Source of the DNA: Paramarasmius palmivorus
Taxonomy: Eukaryota; Basidiomycota; Agaricomycetes; Agaricales; Marasmiaceae
Length of the DNA stretch: 64,000 bases
Direction: 5' to 3'
NCBI GenBank assembly: GCA_037176845.1
Contig: JAYKXP010000019.1
Coordinates: forward strand, 434,001-498,000
Of the stretch, positions 44,386-57,383 are shown one piece after another. The number at the start of each line of letters is the position of its first letter. The stretch's first letter is position 1. The notes under the pieces are model-generated. The model made no database searches, had not been told where the DNA came from, and saw nothing but the letters and a program-made list of their open reading frames with translations. The position numbers were made by a program, and so were the translations under genes.

Positions 44386-46214
44386 GGTGGTTTGGCTCCA
44401 GGTGGGTTGCACAGTGCACAGCCTGTAAGGATAGTATTTAATATCAATTGTAGCTCTACGCCTGGGAAGAGATCTACTCACCTTCAGTCAGATATCATCT
44501 CGGAATTCTCTTCATTGCTCGTTCTTTGCTTCGTCGGCGCTGTCAAGGGTCGGCTGTTGTCCCGACTCGGATGTCGACATCGTATGCTTCTCCTACGCTC
44601 AAATTCCACCTCAAATAACCAGAGACCCCGACACTATTTAGCCTTTGCAATTTTTAGCTGGAAATTGGAGGCCATTAACTTGAAGAATTATGGGGCTGGA
44701 CATTCAAAGAGCGTCGACGTCAACGGTTTGACGCATAGGACCCGGGAGTCTCGGCCCGTAAGTAAGACATCATTTCAACTCTTGAGGGCAGGTTAACTAC
44801 CCCTGCTCTTTCCCTCCATGTTACCAACTCAGCCGGGTCACTACTTTTGTGGACTCTTCGATGGTAATAACTAGCAGAATGTCGCAAGATACGGCCCTAG
44901 AGTGTCAGCTGATAAAATACGGCTTGTAAGGCTGTTTGTGCTTTAAATATACGTATTGACGCTCTTCTCCATTGAACTCTTAATTAGCCCCACGTCAGTT
45001 CAATACGCCGATTCAACAAATTGTGCCGATTCGATGGCGGGTATAGGATGCACCTTGTAGTGTCAGCTGGCTCTTCAGATGTGACTTGTGAGAAGGTTGC
45101 GCTTATTGTGCTAGGGCGTGGCGCTCCTGGATTCTCTAACTGACGTTGAGCGCGACAGTGATTCTTATAGAAACTTAAAATGACATTGTTCCTGCGCTAT
45201 CGATGTGGAGCGGGGGCATTCTCTGGAGGTGTGTTCGCAACTTTTGATAAACACGAACATGGTCGCTCAAAGACGCTTACGGTGTACTCATAGACGTTGC
45301 ATGCATCTTTCAAGGATTTTCTCTTTCAAATCTGATTCCAAATCACCTGCTTTAGGACCTGTTATGAATCCAGGGAGGCTTTGCCATCATGAAGTTTCCA
45401 GTACCAACTTTGCTCTAGATATATCTGGCTAAAGGTATTATCCCTTACAACATCCGTGGAGCGAAGGCGTAATGGATTATAGCACTCGGGCGTAGCGCTC
45501 TTTGCTGCACTCTGAGAGGCCTAATGGAAGCTTGGTGCAAGGTACCCATGTCTACAGCGACAGCGCGCCGAGAGATATTCTTCTGTGAGTCAGTTCCCTT
45601 TCAAGTCACCACGGCTCTACTAACCCAACGCGTGTACCATTCCTGACAGTGAGAATATCCCATCTGTATAGATGAGGGAAATGCTCTCATCGATACCGGG
45701 CCAACTCCAAAATTACTCGAGCTCTGATAATCTGTCGACGTCTTAACTCCTATGAGTGTACGCCTCTCACTCGAATGATACTCACATGAACGAACTCGGG
45801 ATGGGCTTGTGGAAGGTTGCAGCTACTCCAAGCCTGGGCGCGTCTTGAATAAGAATAGACTTTCGCGGCTTTGGGGCCTTCATTCTTTGGAACTGCATTT
45901 AAACGTATGTCACTCCTTTCACTACTATCTCTCTAGATACGCTCACATACAACACATGATAGCAAATAAACGCTCGGTGATGTACGAACTCGAGAAGGAT
46001 GTAGAAAGTGTGCACATCGATATCGATCTGCATTGAAACCTATGGAAGTTCTATCACAGTCCGTCAGTGCTACGTTTCCATTTCACATGTACTTCTGTAT
46101 TCACCATTCTCTCTCGGAGTCGATCTGGCCCAGGCCATTCACATGAGCAAATTCAAGAGATGACCATCTGTACTCAACCATACTATTCTATATTGGTATT
46201 TCACATAGACGGGG
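44386..46214. other. intergenic region
   Basis: About 1.8 kb without a supported gene. AGTGTCAGCTG occurs twice (about 44902 and 45060) and an inverted ACGTCAGTT/AACTGACGT pair sits at about 44993 and 45139. Neither forms a recognisable element. Confidence 0.35.
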
Positions 46215-46222
46215 TATAAAAA
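46215..46222 (+). promoter_or_regulatory. TATA box of the amine oxidase gene
   Basis: TATAAAAA 56-63 bp upstream of the start codon in an otherwise ordinary promoter. Confidence 0.55.
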
Positions 46223-46277
46223 GAGCCTACGGTAAACTCCAATCTCCTGCATCTTTCTCAAAGGACTTTGCACCAAA

Positions 46278-48499
46278 ATGGCCAGTCAGGCACCAAACTC
46301 AGACGGCAACTTCTGGCGAGCCAGATATGCTCGCAAATGCGTGAACACCTTTCAACTTCAACAGACAATTCCTTATATGTATGAGCCTGGACCAGTGATA
46401 TCTCTTCCTGGTGCTCAATTTCCGGTACCCCCAGGCCAGTTCCCGACACCTCCATCTGACCGCCCTCCACTTCATCCGATTATATGCCCCGTTCCCATTC
46501 TTCAACCCCTGGGCAACATACCCAGTGAAAAGGCCGACCACCTGCTTGTCGGTATCATCGGAGCCGGCGCTGCAGGTCTATACACAGCTCTTATCCTTGA
46601 CGATCTCGGTATCAAATACGAAATTCTTGAAGGCTCGGACCATGCTGGTGGTAGAGTCTTCACCCACAAATTCAACGGATGCGGTGAATGGAATTATTTT
46701 GTGGGTTCAGCGTTCATTTATTACAGCACTCGCTTTACTCAATAATGTTTCCGCCAGGACGTCGGTGCCATGCGTTTCCCTGAAACGCCGATTATGTGGC
46801 GCATCTTTGATCTCATCCGAAATCGACTCAATATTGGGAACAAGCTCCTTCCTTACATTATGTCCAGCCCAAAACAGTTCTTATGCTATAATTCCATTCG
46901 CGTTCAGCAGGAAAAGATTGACAAAGAACCCAAAGCGGACCATTACAATGATTGTATTACGGCGGGAGGACTAGTTCCACCCGATTTCGTCAATAAGGGA
47001 GTTGCGCATTGGTTCGACGAATGTTATGGCCCCTTTAGGAAGCTATTCGTGCGAAATTGGGAGGAAGGCTGGGTGAAACTGATGGAATATGACCATCACT
47101 CGACAAGGTCGTTCATGGCCACCGCATTCGATATCCAAGAAGAAAATTTCGTGCTGAAGAAGGACAGTTATCCGGATCCAGCGATTAATTGGCTGGAGAG
47201 GAATATTGGCACGGGCCTATTCGACATGGCCTTCTCCGAAATGGTCATCGATAGTCTTGAGTTTGATTACCCCACTGCAACATCACTGAAGTATGGAGCG
47301 GATTTAGAGGACCCTGCCAGCTTTAAATGGAAGTGGTACTGTCTCAGGTATGTTTCCTGGGAATAGTTATTCGTGTTCTTACACGTTTATAGCGGCGGAA
47401 GTCACACACTTATCAAAGAGATGCTTGCTAAGATCCCCACGCCCCAGTATTCCAAACGTGTTACCAAAATCGAACCGTCCTACACTTCACCGCCACTTCC
47501 ACAGATAAGGCCACTTTCAGTGTCCTACACGACTGGCACGACGACCCATAGCAAATCCTATGACTATGTAATTTCCACCATTCCACTTTCTGTTTTACGT
47601 TATGTCGATGTGGATCGCTGCAACCTTAGTTACGCGCAAAGGGAAGGCATGCGCACTCTGCGTTATGGTTCAAGCTGCAAAATCGGTATCAAGTTTACTT
47701 CCAGATGGTGGCAGAATCTTGGGACCGGTAGCATCATAGGGGGCCAATCAAAGACGGACAGGGTAATTCGCACAGCAGTTTTCCCTTCGTATGGAATTGC
47801 TGACCCGAAAGCTGACGCGGTCATGATTGCAAGCTACACTTGGTCACAAGATGCCCTCCGTGTCGGTGGCCTTTGTAGCGGACGTGACCACCCGAACGAG
47901 CAATTCCTTATTGATCACATGCTGGAGGATCTTGCCGTGTTGCATGGGGTGACATACCAGTTCCTCAAGAAGGAGTGTCAGGATTGGTTTGCATTCGACT
48001 GGTACGCAAACCCCTTCACACTCGGTAAGCAGACTTTTGCACCTTCCTACTCATACTAATGTCTCACCCATAAGGTGCATTTGGAACATTCGGCCCTGGC
48101 CAATTTAAGAACATCTATCCTGCATGGGGCCAAGGCGCTGCAGGAGGAAGATTGCTATTCGCAGGAGAGGTCTTGAGCGATCAGCATGCGTAAGAACCGC
48201 TTCTTGCCTTCATCATTGGCCTCCAATATTCACCTTAACTTTTTAATGGCAATAGGTGGGTCGAAGGTGCCCTCGACAGCGCATACGAGGCTGTATACAA
48301 AATGCTTGAAGGCGCCAAACTTGAAGATCTTCTCCAGAAGCTCAAGGAGAATTGGTCCAATAAGCAGATTCCGAAACACGAAGAAGAGGAATATCAGACT
48401 CTCTTACAGAAACAAGAGCTCATTGGCGCTGTCCTCTCGACGACTAGCGATTTCGACGAGATCAAGAAGATTTTTTCCAGAATGAGCCTTGAAGTTTAG
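46278..48499 (+). CDS. flavin amine oxidase, L-amino-acid-oxidase type
   Basis: FAD-dependent oxidase of 667 residues in five exons (46278-46700, 46758-47347, 47393-48024, 48075-48189, 48256-48499), all in frame. The dinucleotide-binding motif is GIIGAGAAGLYTALIL, followed by EILEGSDHAGGRVFTH. Further family features are DVGAMRFPETPIMWR, the substrate-domain region, and the C-terminal FAD strand GGRLLFAGEVLSDQHAWVEGALDSAY. Fungal relatives oxidise L-amino acids to keto acids with release of ammonia and H2O2. No signal peptide is evident; the N-terminus MASQAPNSDGNFW is hydrophilic, so a cytosolic or non-classically exported enzyme is likely. The tail after residue 590 is charged and coiled-coil-like (KLEDLLQKLKENW, EEEEYQTLLQKQ). 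Confidence 0.9.
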
Positions 48500-49707
48500 G
48501 TTGACCAGTTTGTAAATAACGGCTCGTGCCAATTCTATGAATTGCCTTTACCTACACCAGGTAGCTCGATCCTGTTGGCCAGTATCGGGATGTGTGTAGA
48601 GCTGTTGTATCGGGATGAGACATGTGAAAAGGCATAGTAGCAGCATGAAAGACGTGTTCTCAAGCTAGATTCCAAATTCGTGCTACATGGAGAAGTCATC
48701 GAGCGCATTCAAGTTCTATCGCGAATTTAGTTGACTACGCACCTAACGGTTGCTTTAAGCTCTTTGCAGATCGGTCTGCCCAAATCTTTCGCAAACTACA
48801 GGTCAATTTATATCGTACATTGGGTCTTTTATTGATGGCATGACCACAATCCTTGAGTTAGCTGGAATTGTTGAAAAGGGTGTGCGCTGTTATGTAGGGG
48901 AGAAAACTCGTTGAAGGGAGTCAAGGAGTGTCGGACGTCGGACTCCGACGGACGTTAGCAAGCCGGATGATTCAACCGGGTTTCCGAATAGCTTTTCCCT
49001 CTGTCCACTTCGATTTGAGAGTGATATGGTCAAACTGGACTGGAAAGGCATGTGGAATTTTCCCTCTTGCGGCTACTAGTAGTCAGTAACGCAAATTGTA
49101 GGGCTTAGCTGATACACCAAAGCCCATGAGCATGCTGTTCTTCTGTACCCTTTAAGGGACCCATGTTTTTGACGACAGTTACTTACTGTAACTTACAGTC
49201 GATGAATCCGTCGTAAAAGCATTGGTGTCTTATGAGTGTGCTTTGCAATTCCGAATGCCGTTGAACGCCGCCTGTCAGGCCTCAGGCGGCAGGCATCCGT
49301 CCTGGTCTTCCACTCTCATGTTGCTTTCATGTCCTCTTCGAACACCAGAGCTCGACCTACTGGGTTATTCTCGAGACTTCGACTAGTAATGTCATTTCGT
49401 GCAGCACGAAAAGTCGTCAACATCCCTGGTAGAAAGTCACGACAGTTTCGGCTCGTCACCCCAACGTTATCCAGTCCACATGGTCTTGGCGAGAACTTTT
49501 GACGGCACATACCGTAGAATTCGCCCTTCGAGGAACCGCGACAATTTTATAGAGATTGCGACCTCTTGCGACATCAAACGACATCAATGGCGATAAAAAG
49601 CTCGAGCGACTAGAAAATCTCACTCCTTGACTTTCCCTTTTATCACCAGGGTCTAGGACAGAGTCGTTCGCTCAAAAAACGTCTATATCTGAGCGCATCC
49701 TTTCGAG
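48500..49707. other. intergenic region
   Basis: About 1.2 kb with no supported gene. An 8-bp hairpin, GCCGCCTG/CAGGCGGC, lies near 49268-49291. Confidence 0.4.
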
Positions 49708-51709
49708 ATGTCGTCTTCAGGTTCATTGAAGGATGGAAAAGCGGCTGCTGAAGAGGTTCAGAGTCTGAAGAACGTGGAGGAGAAGAGGAAATGGTACAGG
49801 ACTACGATGTGCGTGTTCCATCTTAGTATTCGCCTTAACTAGACTAACTGGAAAGACAGGTTCAATGCTCATATTATCGGAATCGTCGGATTCACGGCAC
49901 CCGGATGTTCGTTAATTCTTCTGTCTTCTGAAAATCTATCCTGAAGGTCAACCTTAGTGTGGAACGCAATGAACGCTTTGGGTGCTGGCGGTGCACGAGA
50001 GCCTTATCGTAAGCGGCCTTGTTTATCTGCCTCGAACCCTTCTCACTTGCACACCTCCAGTCGTCAACGCTGCCAATGCGCTAGTTTTCGGACTAATGGG
50101 GATTTTCTGTCTTCTCGGTGCAACAGTAGCCAACTACATCGGTCTCGCGTGGACCCTTGTCCTCGGAGCAGTCGGATATCCAATTTACTCAGCTGGCCTA
50201 TACACCAATGTTAAATTCGGCAATGAGTGGTTCGTCCTTTTAGGCGCGGTAAGTTAAACGTATGTTTTTCTCCCAACCATACAGCTTAACTCGCTTCCTT
50301 TAGGCCATTGATGGTATATCAGCTGGTCTTTTCTGGGCTTCCGAAGCCGCAGTTGCTGTTGGCTATCCAGAGCCCTCAAAGAGAGGAAAATACCTTAAGT
50401 GCGTTGTGGAACCTTCGACTCTTCGCGTTTGCTCTAACACCTTTTCACTCAAAGCATCTGGGTGTGGTGGCGGACTTTGGGTCCCATTGTCGGAGGTGCG
50501 ATTGTTCTGGCGCTGAACAACAAAGATGGGCAGCGAGGGCATGTCAGCACTCGTGAGTGACTCGCACCCTCGATCAATCATACCGGTTTCTGACACAAGT
50601 GGTCGCAGATACATATCTTATCTTCATTGCCTTGCAATGCCTTTCTGTCCCGGTTGCTATCGCGCTATCCCCTCCCGAGAAGGTTCAACGAGAAGATGGG
50701 ACCAAAGTTCAACCCCAGGCAAAGGTCACCTTAAAGCAAACGTTTGTTGATTTATATAGGTGCTTGAGGAGACGCGAGGTGAGCATTAGCCTCATCTAGT
50801 ATCGATTCACGCTGAACGGCTCCTCTCTAGATCCTACTCTTGCTTCCGATATTCTCGGCCGCCTATTTCAACTCTTACTCCTCTACGTTCTCATCTTTAT
50901 ACTTCTCTGTTCGTGCCCGCGCTCTGAACGGCTTCCTGGGCAACTTCCCCGTCCGTGCGTACCCCTCATCTGGACAGAATACTTATCAGAGGCTGATAAA
51001 TCTACAGTTCTCGGCTCTCAACTTGTTTCTCACCTCCTCGACTACAAAGGCCTATCACGCAAAAGTCGTCTGGTTTGGGGCTTTTGGCTCGTAGTGGTCA
51101 CTCATATTCTTGCATGGGTCTACGCCATTGTTATCATCGCCGACTATCGCAAGAATAATCCAGTACTCGACTGGTCAGACGGTGCTCCTTTCGTTCGAGG
51201 TTTCTTCGTCGATGTGTTTTGGAGTTTCTCCAAGCAGATCCTGCAGAGTTGGTTGTATTATATCATGGGAACACGTACGCGCTTCTCGACCAGTTTCTTA
51301 TTAACGCCCTACTGATAGTTCTGACAGTTACGGACGATATCTCGGAATTGACAAGATACACCGGCATCTTGCGTGGAATCGAGTCGTTCGCTCAGGCTGT
51401 TGCCTATGGTCTGAATGCGACTAAGAAGGTGGATGCTTGGGTTCCCGTGCGTCTGAATACGTTACTACTACGAATCATATCGCTCATCCTTTGTGATAGG
51501 TTGGAATCAACATCGCATTGCTTATCCTCTCGATTTACCCGACGTGGTTGGTTGTTCGGGATTCAAACCCACCAGAGGACGAAAATCTGCTCAAATCTAC
51601 GAGAGATGAAGAGAAATCGAGTCAAGCCGACTCGATCAACGAGAAACATGATGGATCAGGACCCGAGACCCTGGTGAAGGTCGCAACAAGAGAGGGTAGG
51701 GTGCAATAG
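49708..51709 (+). CDS. UNC93-like major facilitator membrane protein
   Basis: About 480 residues in roughly ten exons, all joined by GT-AG introns. Multi-spanning protein of the fungal UNC93-like/DUF895 branch of the MFS; the substrate is unknown. Conserved blocks: FNAHIIGIVGFTAPG-LWNAMNALGAGGA, VNAANALVFGLMGIFCLLGA, LGAVGYPIYSAGLYTNV, ISAGLFWASEAAVAVGYPE, LGPIVGGAIVLALN, LIFIALQCLSVPVAIALSPP, LLPIFSAAYFNSYSSTF, LTRYTGILRGIESFAQAVAYG and INIALLILSIYPTWLV. The N-terminus (MSSSGSLKDGKAAAEEV) and the C-terminal 45 residues are hydrophilic and probably cytosolic. Intact. Confidence 0.88.
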
Positions 51710-51859
51710 GGAATAGTTTAGGCAAGCACTTTTTAGGTTATCTTTGATACAGACCGCCATGTATGTTGATGCGTAGACAATACGACAACCGAATGCGTTT
51801 CATGATATTACCGTTGAGTTATGGTATATAACTACATACTACGACATCGCTTGCGATCG

Positions 51860-54800
51860 TCAGGTAGTATCGTCAGTCTGGATACTCGAGACTAGTATAT
51901 AACGAACATTGTTGTTGTTACTGTATACTATCTGATCTGGTGGGCCTCTTCTCTCACCACTGGTACTAATTCTTAGTGCACTCTTGATACGGCTTAATAA
52001 CGAACGCCTAGGGTATGATGGTAGATCGGGCAGTGGTAGAGGCTGTCCTTTATATGGCCAGAGGCCTGTCTGCAGAAGTTGATGATCCAGCGCATGATTA
52101 TGACCGGCCACAGAACACGGCTGTTCCATAAGTTCACAACGGGTGCAGATATACAATATGTCATCGCGAGAAATGTCGGCTATTGTAGGAGGTGAGTATA
52201 GGACAAGGCTTGAAGTGCAGGAAGGTACTCACAGCAGCGGAGGCATATCCAGATGGATTCTTGGTCTCCATGAGAGAGCGGCTTACCGCAGCAACCACAG
52301 ACGACACTATCCTTTATAGAAATGGTTGACCCTGTGATTTTGGGCTCAACTTCCGGCGAGGGCGTACGTCGAAGCTGAATGTCGCGTGAGGTTGTACGTA
52401 CCGATCTCACGCTGAGCCTTGTCCTGACATTGTTCAACCCAAATCGTGCTCTTCGGGGTCGAGTATCAGGAGATCGAAGACTGCTCACTGAACGCGAAGT
52501 GTCGAGAGCTCTTATTGACGGCCGAGAAAAGACATATTCCAACAACATTGCAGCCTTCTCGACTATTTGCGGCGCGTCGAGCCTATGGACAACTCGTGAA
52601 CTTTTGATGCGCGCTTGTACAATACGGATGTCGTCCCACTGTGTTGAATCATCTGCACAAGATGAACAAATCTTGTCGTAAAAGGGAAGTCCCTCTCGTA
52701 TGTAGATGTACCGGAATCCCAGTATGGGCAATTCGCAAATGTCACAAATGTGATTCCTGGTCAGAGTGATGTGAGTCAAGTGAACACCCAACTGAACGTT
52801 GAGACCTACAAGTGAACGGGAGGCCAGTACGCAAATCTAGCCAACCAGGAAGATAAACGGAGTTCCATGGGTGGGGCGACTGAAGCGATGTGACGCAGTT
52901 CTGACGTCTCGGAGTTCAATAACGGCATATTGAGTCGCTGCTTCTTGAGTAACACTACACTCTTTTGAATCCTTTTCACCATCTCCAGTGAGGTTTTATG
53001 GCACACTCTACGTTCGCATCGTATCTGATAGCGAGCAGCATCGAGTGCAAGCCTCCAATAGCGCCTTGCACGCTCTCGCACATTTTCCTTGAGCTGTCGG
53101 TGCGCATGGGGTATGTTGAGCTGATATGTCCACGCTGGCTTCTGCCAGAACTCGACTCGGCCCTGAGGCTCGTCCGCTGAATAGCACCATCGACCTGATA
53201 TTGCGTACTGGTTTGGTAATTGCTGAACTTATGTGAGCTTACAATCTTGTATTGGAAACGGTAACGCTCACCGGAGTAAACACGATCTCATTCAGTGATC
53301 CTGAGACAAGTATACGCCGATCATCACCAACCGCCTCATCACCATCCTCTTTTCTTGTAAACGTAGCATGCAATGAGTGTGTACCCCGGCTGAAGGTACC
53401 TGTTACCTTGAGGGTCCCTCTGTAGTAGCAACCTTCTCCGTCAAATGAACCATCCATTTCACTCCAGTTCGACACCCGAAATTGAACAAGCCCACACACG
53501 TCGGAATCGGCCTCGTCCAGGAAGTGACCAGTCCAAAATCCATTCATGAAGTGACCGATACACGAGTCAAGTCTAGGTGGGTCATCAAAGCCGGGGCATT
53601 GGGGCTCGCACTCGTCTTGTCTTATGCCATATCTCAGCCAGCCAACAGAGCCCACCACATCGGCCTCGGGAGTCGACAGTTGAGTTTCAGAAATTGGCAA
53701 GTAGGGAATGGACATATCCTCGTCAAGTGCACGGTACTAAATAGCATCATGATTAAAAATGTAGATGCATATCGAAGTTATCTCTCACCATTCCAAAGGC
53801 GTACATTTGGAGCTTCCAGTTGGGGTCAAGCCCTCTCCGGAAAAATAGCTCACGTAGGGTAGCAACTCTGGCTTTGACTGCACCGAGGATGATGTTCATT
53901 GATGAAATTGCTACATCCATTTCCCTATGTTCTAGTGCAACATCACAAGCAAGACGCACTACTGAGACATGGCGTCGTAACAGCAGATACATCAATGGGA
54001 AGAAGTGCTGATATGCCAATGTAAGTAGTAGCCTTTTAGGAAGCTGACTGACACTCACCCTTTCCATTTGATAGCGACTAGTAACTAGCTCAATAGTGTC
54101 CGAGCTATCAATCTCATACTCGAGAGCTTGGAGAACTCGTTCCATACGATATTCCTCGGTCTGAGCATAGGCCGATACGCGTTGCGCCAGCTCTCCCTCT
54201 GGGGGATCTTTGCACTGGTATGTGAAAGCAAGCACGCGTTCCAAAACTTCCATCCCATCAAGGTATCGGTCAATGCCGTATCTGTTTAGCGGTAAAACAT
54301 GCTCCTTGAGGAGGATATGCATATCTTGTAGTAAGCGCTGAATCTTTGAGCAATACTGCGAAATTGTGTAATGGCGACCTACACTTAATGTGTAAGCACT
54401 GCGTCGGAAGCGAACGGTTGCAAGACTCTTACCGGAAGCCCAATATGCCAGCCATTGCAGAAGGCTGCAATACAGTGTCAGTTTCATCATGTTATACAAC
54501 TTACGAAACATACCTCCAACCCACTGGTCGTAGAGAGGTGATCTGGTTGGCTTCCCAAATGCTCACATAACCACTAGCATCACCGTCAAACACCTCTGAT
54601 ACTGGCTCCAAATTGGAAATATCCAAGCTCTTCAACGCCCATTTTTCCTCGGTGCGTCTCTTTGCCGCATCAAATACTTTCGCGAGCACTGCCTTTTCAT
54701 CCGTAATTGACGGCGAGGATTGTAAGGAAGCAAAGTGATGATCTATCACACGCATGTCGTGGTGCTGGGAGACGTAGTAGTCATGCAGTGTGAGCACGAA

Positions 54801-56566
54801 CTCAGTTGTCGGAACCACTAATTTCCAGCCCTGGAGGTAGCAGTCAATCGAGTGTTTCGTCCAGTAGCATCAAAGAGTACTTACCATCTCCTTCCAGATC
54901 TCGCGTAACTCCTGTAATGAAACGTCAGACAAAGTGGCCGAGGTGACAAGATAGGCGGCTCACTTCGTCGAGTATCCGGTCGTGAGGGCCTTCGCGAACA
55001 GCACTGACGACACGATCTCCCTCCCGAACAATTGTTCGCTCCAGCTGTACTACCAGCTGACGTTGTTGTTCTATGAATTTGCGCAAAAAGGTAGCCACGT
55101 TATTCTTCAAGTCGATGTCAACGTCGTTTTCAAGCTCTTTTTTCAGCGCTTGCAACTCCCTGTTAGATACTTCTGGGTCGCTCTGACGGTTCTGTCGAGA
55201 CTCTCCAGATCCGTATGTACCTGGCTCGGGTACCATCGACAAGCCAGGTGCAGAATGAGAATATCCAAAACTTCTCTGACGATGACGACTGTGTTGGTGT
55301 TGGTAATGTCGACCGGTGTGACGATAGGTAGTATGGAGAGGCATAGCGTAACTTTCGTCGTGCATAGGACCTTGTGGATATGTCTGTGAGGGAGCAGGTT
55401 CATAGCCTGTCGGTCGAGCGTAATAGTGCATGTTCGTAGGTCTTAGTACTTCAGGGCTTTGTGAGCTTGCTTGCACGTTCGGTTTTTGCCGATTAATGGA
55501 GCTAACACAGGTATGAGACTTGCGGTCCAAACATCTAGGGTATACATAAACTCACTCATTATAGATTTGAACCAGCTCTGCCAATACTTTCTCGTCCTGC
55601 ATACATTTCTGAGGACCGCCTTTGGACTTCACGAGCTCCGACAACCTTCTGTGCGTGTCCGTTTGCAAGACTTGAAACAAGACCAACATCTGGATGTGTT
55701 CGCTCGTGCCGCTCAGCGTATCTTGCATCCCTGGAAGGGCGTCGGTGGTGGAATGGACACCCTGAGCGGTGAAAATCATGAGTGCAAGCTCAAGTTCCTT
55801 CTGTCGCGTTTCGAATGTTTCCCCACATTCTGCCAGCCGCTGCTCGTAGATGGGACCTTTAAGAAGTTTGACTGGATGGAAATGAGTCAAAGACGTCGTT
55901 TTACAAGATTGATTGGCACCTATCAGATTTTTCTTGGAGTATGCATCACACAAGTTGCCGCACTCTTTGATATCTTCTTCAATTTTGTTGCATATCGTGC
56001 TCAGTTTTTCCCGGACAGACAGCGGCTGGTCTGGTTCTGCATTGGGTGCAATAAAACGAAGCCTACACAAAGCGTATCAGATAAATGTGACTGGGATTCA
56101 ACCAGGTTTCCTTACTGAACAAGCACTTCCATCATATCTTGTACCTTGAGTAGCAACACAATGACCTTGTCATCGTTATCACGTCTCTTGAGCTCAAGCG
56201 AAACCACCGTCTTGAAAGCCAAAACTGCCACGCCTGTGTTGAAGAATTCAGAGTTAGCGCAACCAGAAAGAAAGGCTGCAACGAACCTATGAATGGATGT
56301 ATCTTCTCGACTTGATCAAGCACGTCCATTAACACCTTGCTATACTCCCCAAATTCCCTAATCCTGCGCTTCACTTTCGAGACATCCCCGGATGCAGCAT
56401 TGATTGACTGTGCAGATTTTCCAGCTGCAAACGTATTACCGTTGGGTCGAAGATCTGAGAGTTCACTGTCAGCTTTGACGCTCAGAATAGGGACCCACGC
56501 CTTACCAATGCTTCTCTGGTCGCCCTTGGTTCGTTCAAATTCTGGAATTTGCCCCGACGATGACAT
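51860..56566 (-). CDS. large STAND-type N-terminal / EF-hand protein with C-terminal zinc-binding-like region
   Basis: About 1,250 residues in many exons, a hypothetical-protein family well known in mushroom genomes. Start MSSSGQIPEFERTKGDQ at 56566. N-terminal domain: KSAQSINAASGDVSKVKRRI, VLDQVEKIHPFI-GVAVLAF, LELKRRDNDDKVIVLLLK and EDIKECGNLCDAYSKKNLI, resembling N-terminal domains of fungal STAND proteins. A His/Tyr/Gln-rich linker follows (54925-55530), then a segment ending VREGDRVVSAVREGPHDRIL. An EF-hand with a canonical calcium loop DGDASGYVSIWE lies near 54560-54580. Helical repeats follow, then a beta-rich module (53239-53715) with FWTGHFLDEAD. The C-terminus has ICDICELPILGFRY and CGCCGKPLSHGD/CLRC Cys pairs like a degenerate ZZ or RING-type finger, ending ILYICTRCELMEQPC. 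No NTPase core was seen. Function unknown; exon borders between 52.1 and 53.2 kb are approximate. Confidence 0.7.
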
Positions 56567-56610
56567 GGCATAAGCGGAGGGAACCCAGTTCCCAGAGTGC
56601 AGATTGGTTT

Positions 56611-56669
56611 GGGTTTATAACAAGTGAATACCTGGAGCGTCCCGTTATAAAAGATTGTTTCCAGACTAG
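56611..56669 (-). repeat. relic related to the extra P450-1 intron
   Basis: On the minus strand this 5' flank of the EF-hand gene matches intron 6192-6254 at about 47 of 60 positions (shared TAGTCT, GAAACAA, GCTCCAGGT, TTCACT and TAAACC). It lies about 45-100 nt upstream of the chosen start codon, perhaps in the leader. It is not obviously spliced here. Confidence 0.55.
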
Positions 56670-57334
56670 GTTTGGGCGCCATTGAGATGTTCAATTGCTG
56701 AGCGCTGAGCGCTGAACGTTGAAACGTTGACATTGAACCTTTGGAATCGTCGGATTAATAATATATACAAATAATTATATAAGCTGGTCTTGCTCATGTA
56801 CACCGCCAATTTTGCAGGACGTATAATCAAGGTTCACATAAGAACCTCCCGTTGATGCCGCTTTGCGACAGTGTTCAGGCCTTTCGAAAAGATTCTTTCC
56901 ATGTATCTATTCATAGGTCAATTCAACACTTTTGTCAATGTCCAATACTTCTTTGATACTCCTGGGACCTGCAAGACTACTAGAGTTACAAAAAGTCACA
57001 AAACCTAAAGGCCTAAGGCCGAAAGGTTCAGCTCCGCCTCAAAAAGGCAATACTGTTGTTCAGATCATACTGTTACTTCCACTTGTCCGTTTCAGAACAG
57101 GCAGATAACCAATCATGTGAGTGTGCCGCTAAGGACTGTGACTGGGGTTCGACAGAAATTGCACCGTAGCTGATTTCATCCACGTATACCTTTAGTCACT
57201 GGACACGAATCCATGGTCATGCAATGAAGGTCGAAGGAGATGACATCAATCGGGGATTTTCTGCTAGGAATCTGGCTCTCATGGCTTTACTCGAGATTCC
57301 GTAGTCTTCGCGGCATCTGATCATGATACATGAG
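56670..57334. other. divergent intergenic region
   Basis: Shared upstream region of the EF-hand gene (-) and the GMC gene (+). AT-rich around 56755-56785. No other feature recognised. Confidence 0.4.
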
Positions 57335-57341
57335 TATAAAG
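57335..57341 (+). promoter_or_regulatory. TATA box of the GMC oxidoreductase gene
   Basis: TATAAAG about 45 bp upstream of the start codon. Confidence 0.5.
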
Positions 57342-57383
57342 GTGTTCCGAGAGGGACGAGAATGCCATCTCCCTTGACTGACA

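Noticed and set aside
44890..45150. Repeated AGTGTCAGCTG and inverted ACGTCAGTT pair as a possible element.
   Set aside because: The similarity does not extend beyond the short matches.
46700..46760. Stop after STRFTQ in the amine oxidase suggesting truncation.
   Set aside because: It lies in the first intron; splicing gives NYF-DVGAMRF in frame.
49268..49291. GC-rich hairpin GCCGCCTG/CAGGCGGC as a terminator or element end.
   Set aside because: Only 8 bp, no partner repeat, and such terminators are not used by fungal RNA polymerase II genes.
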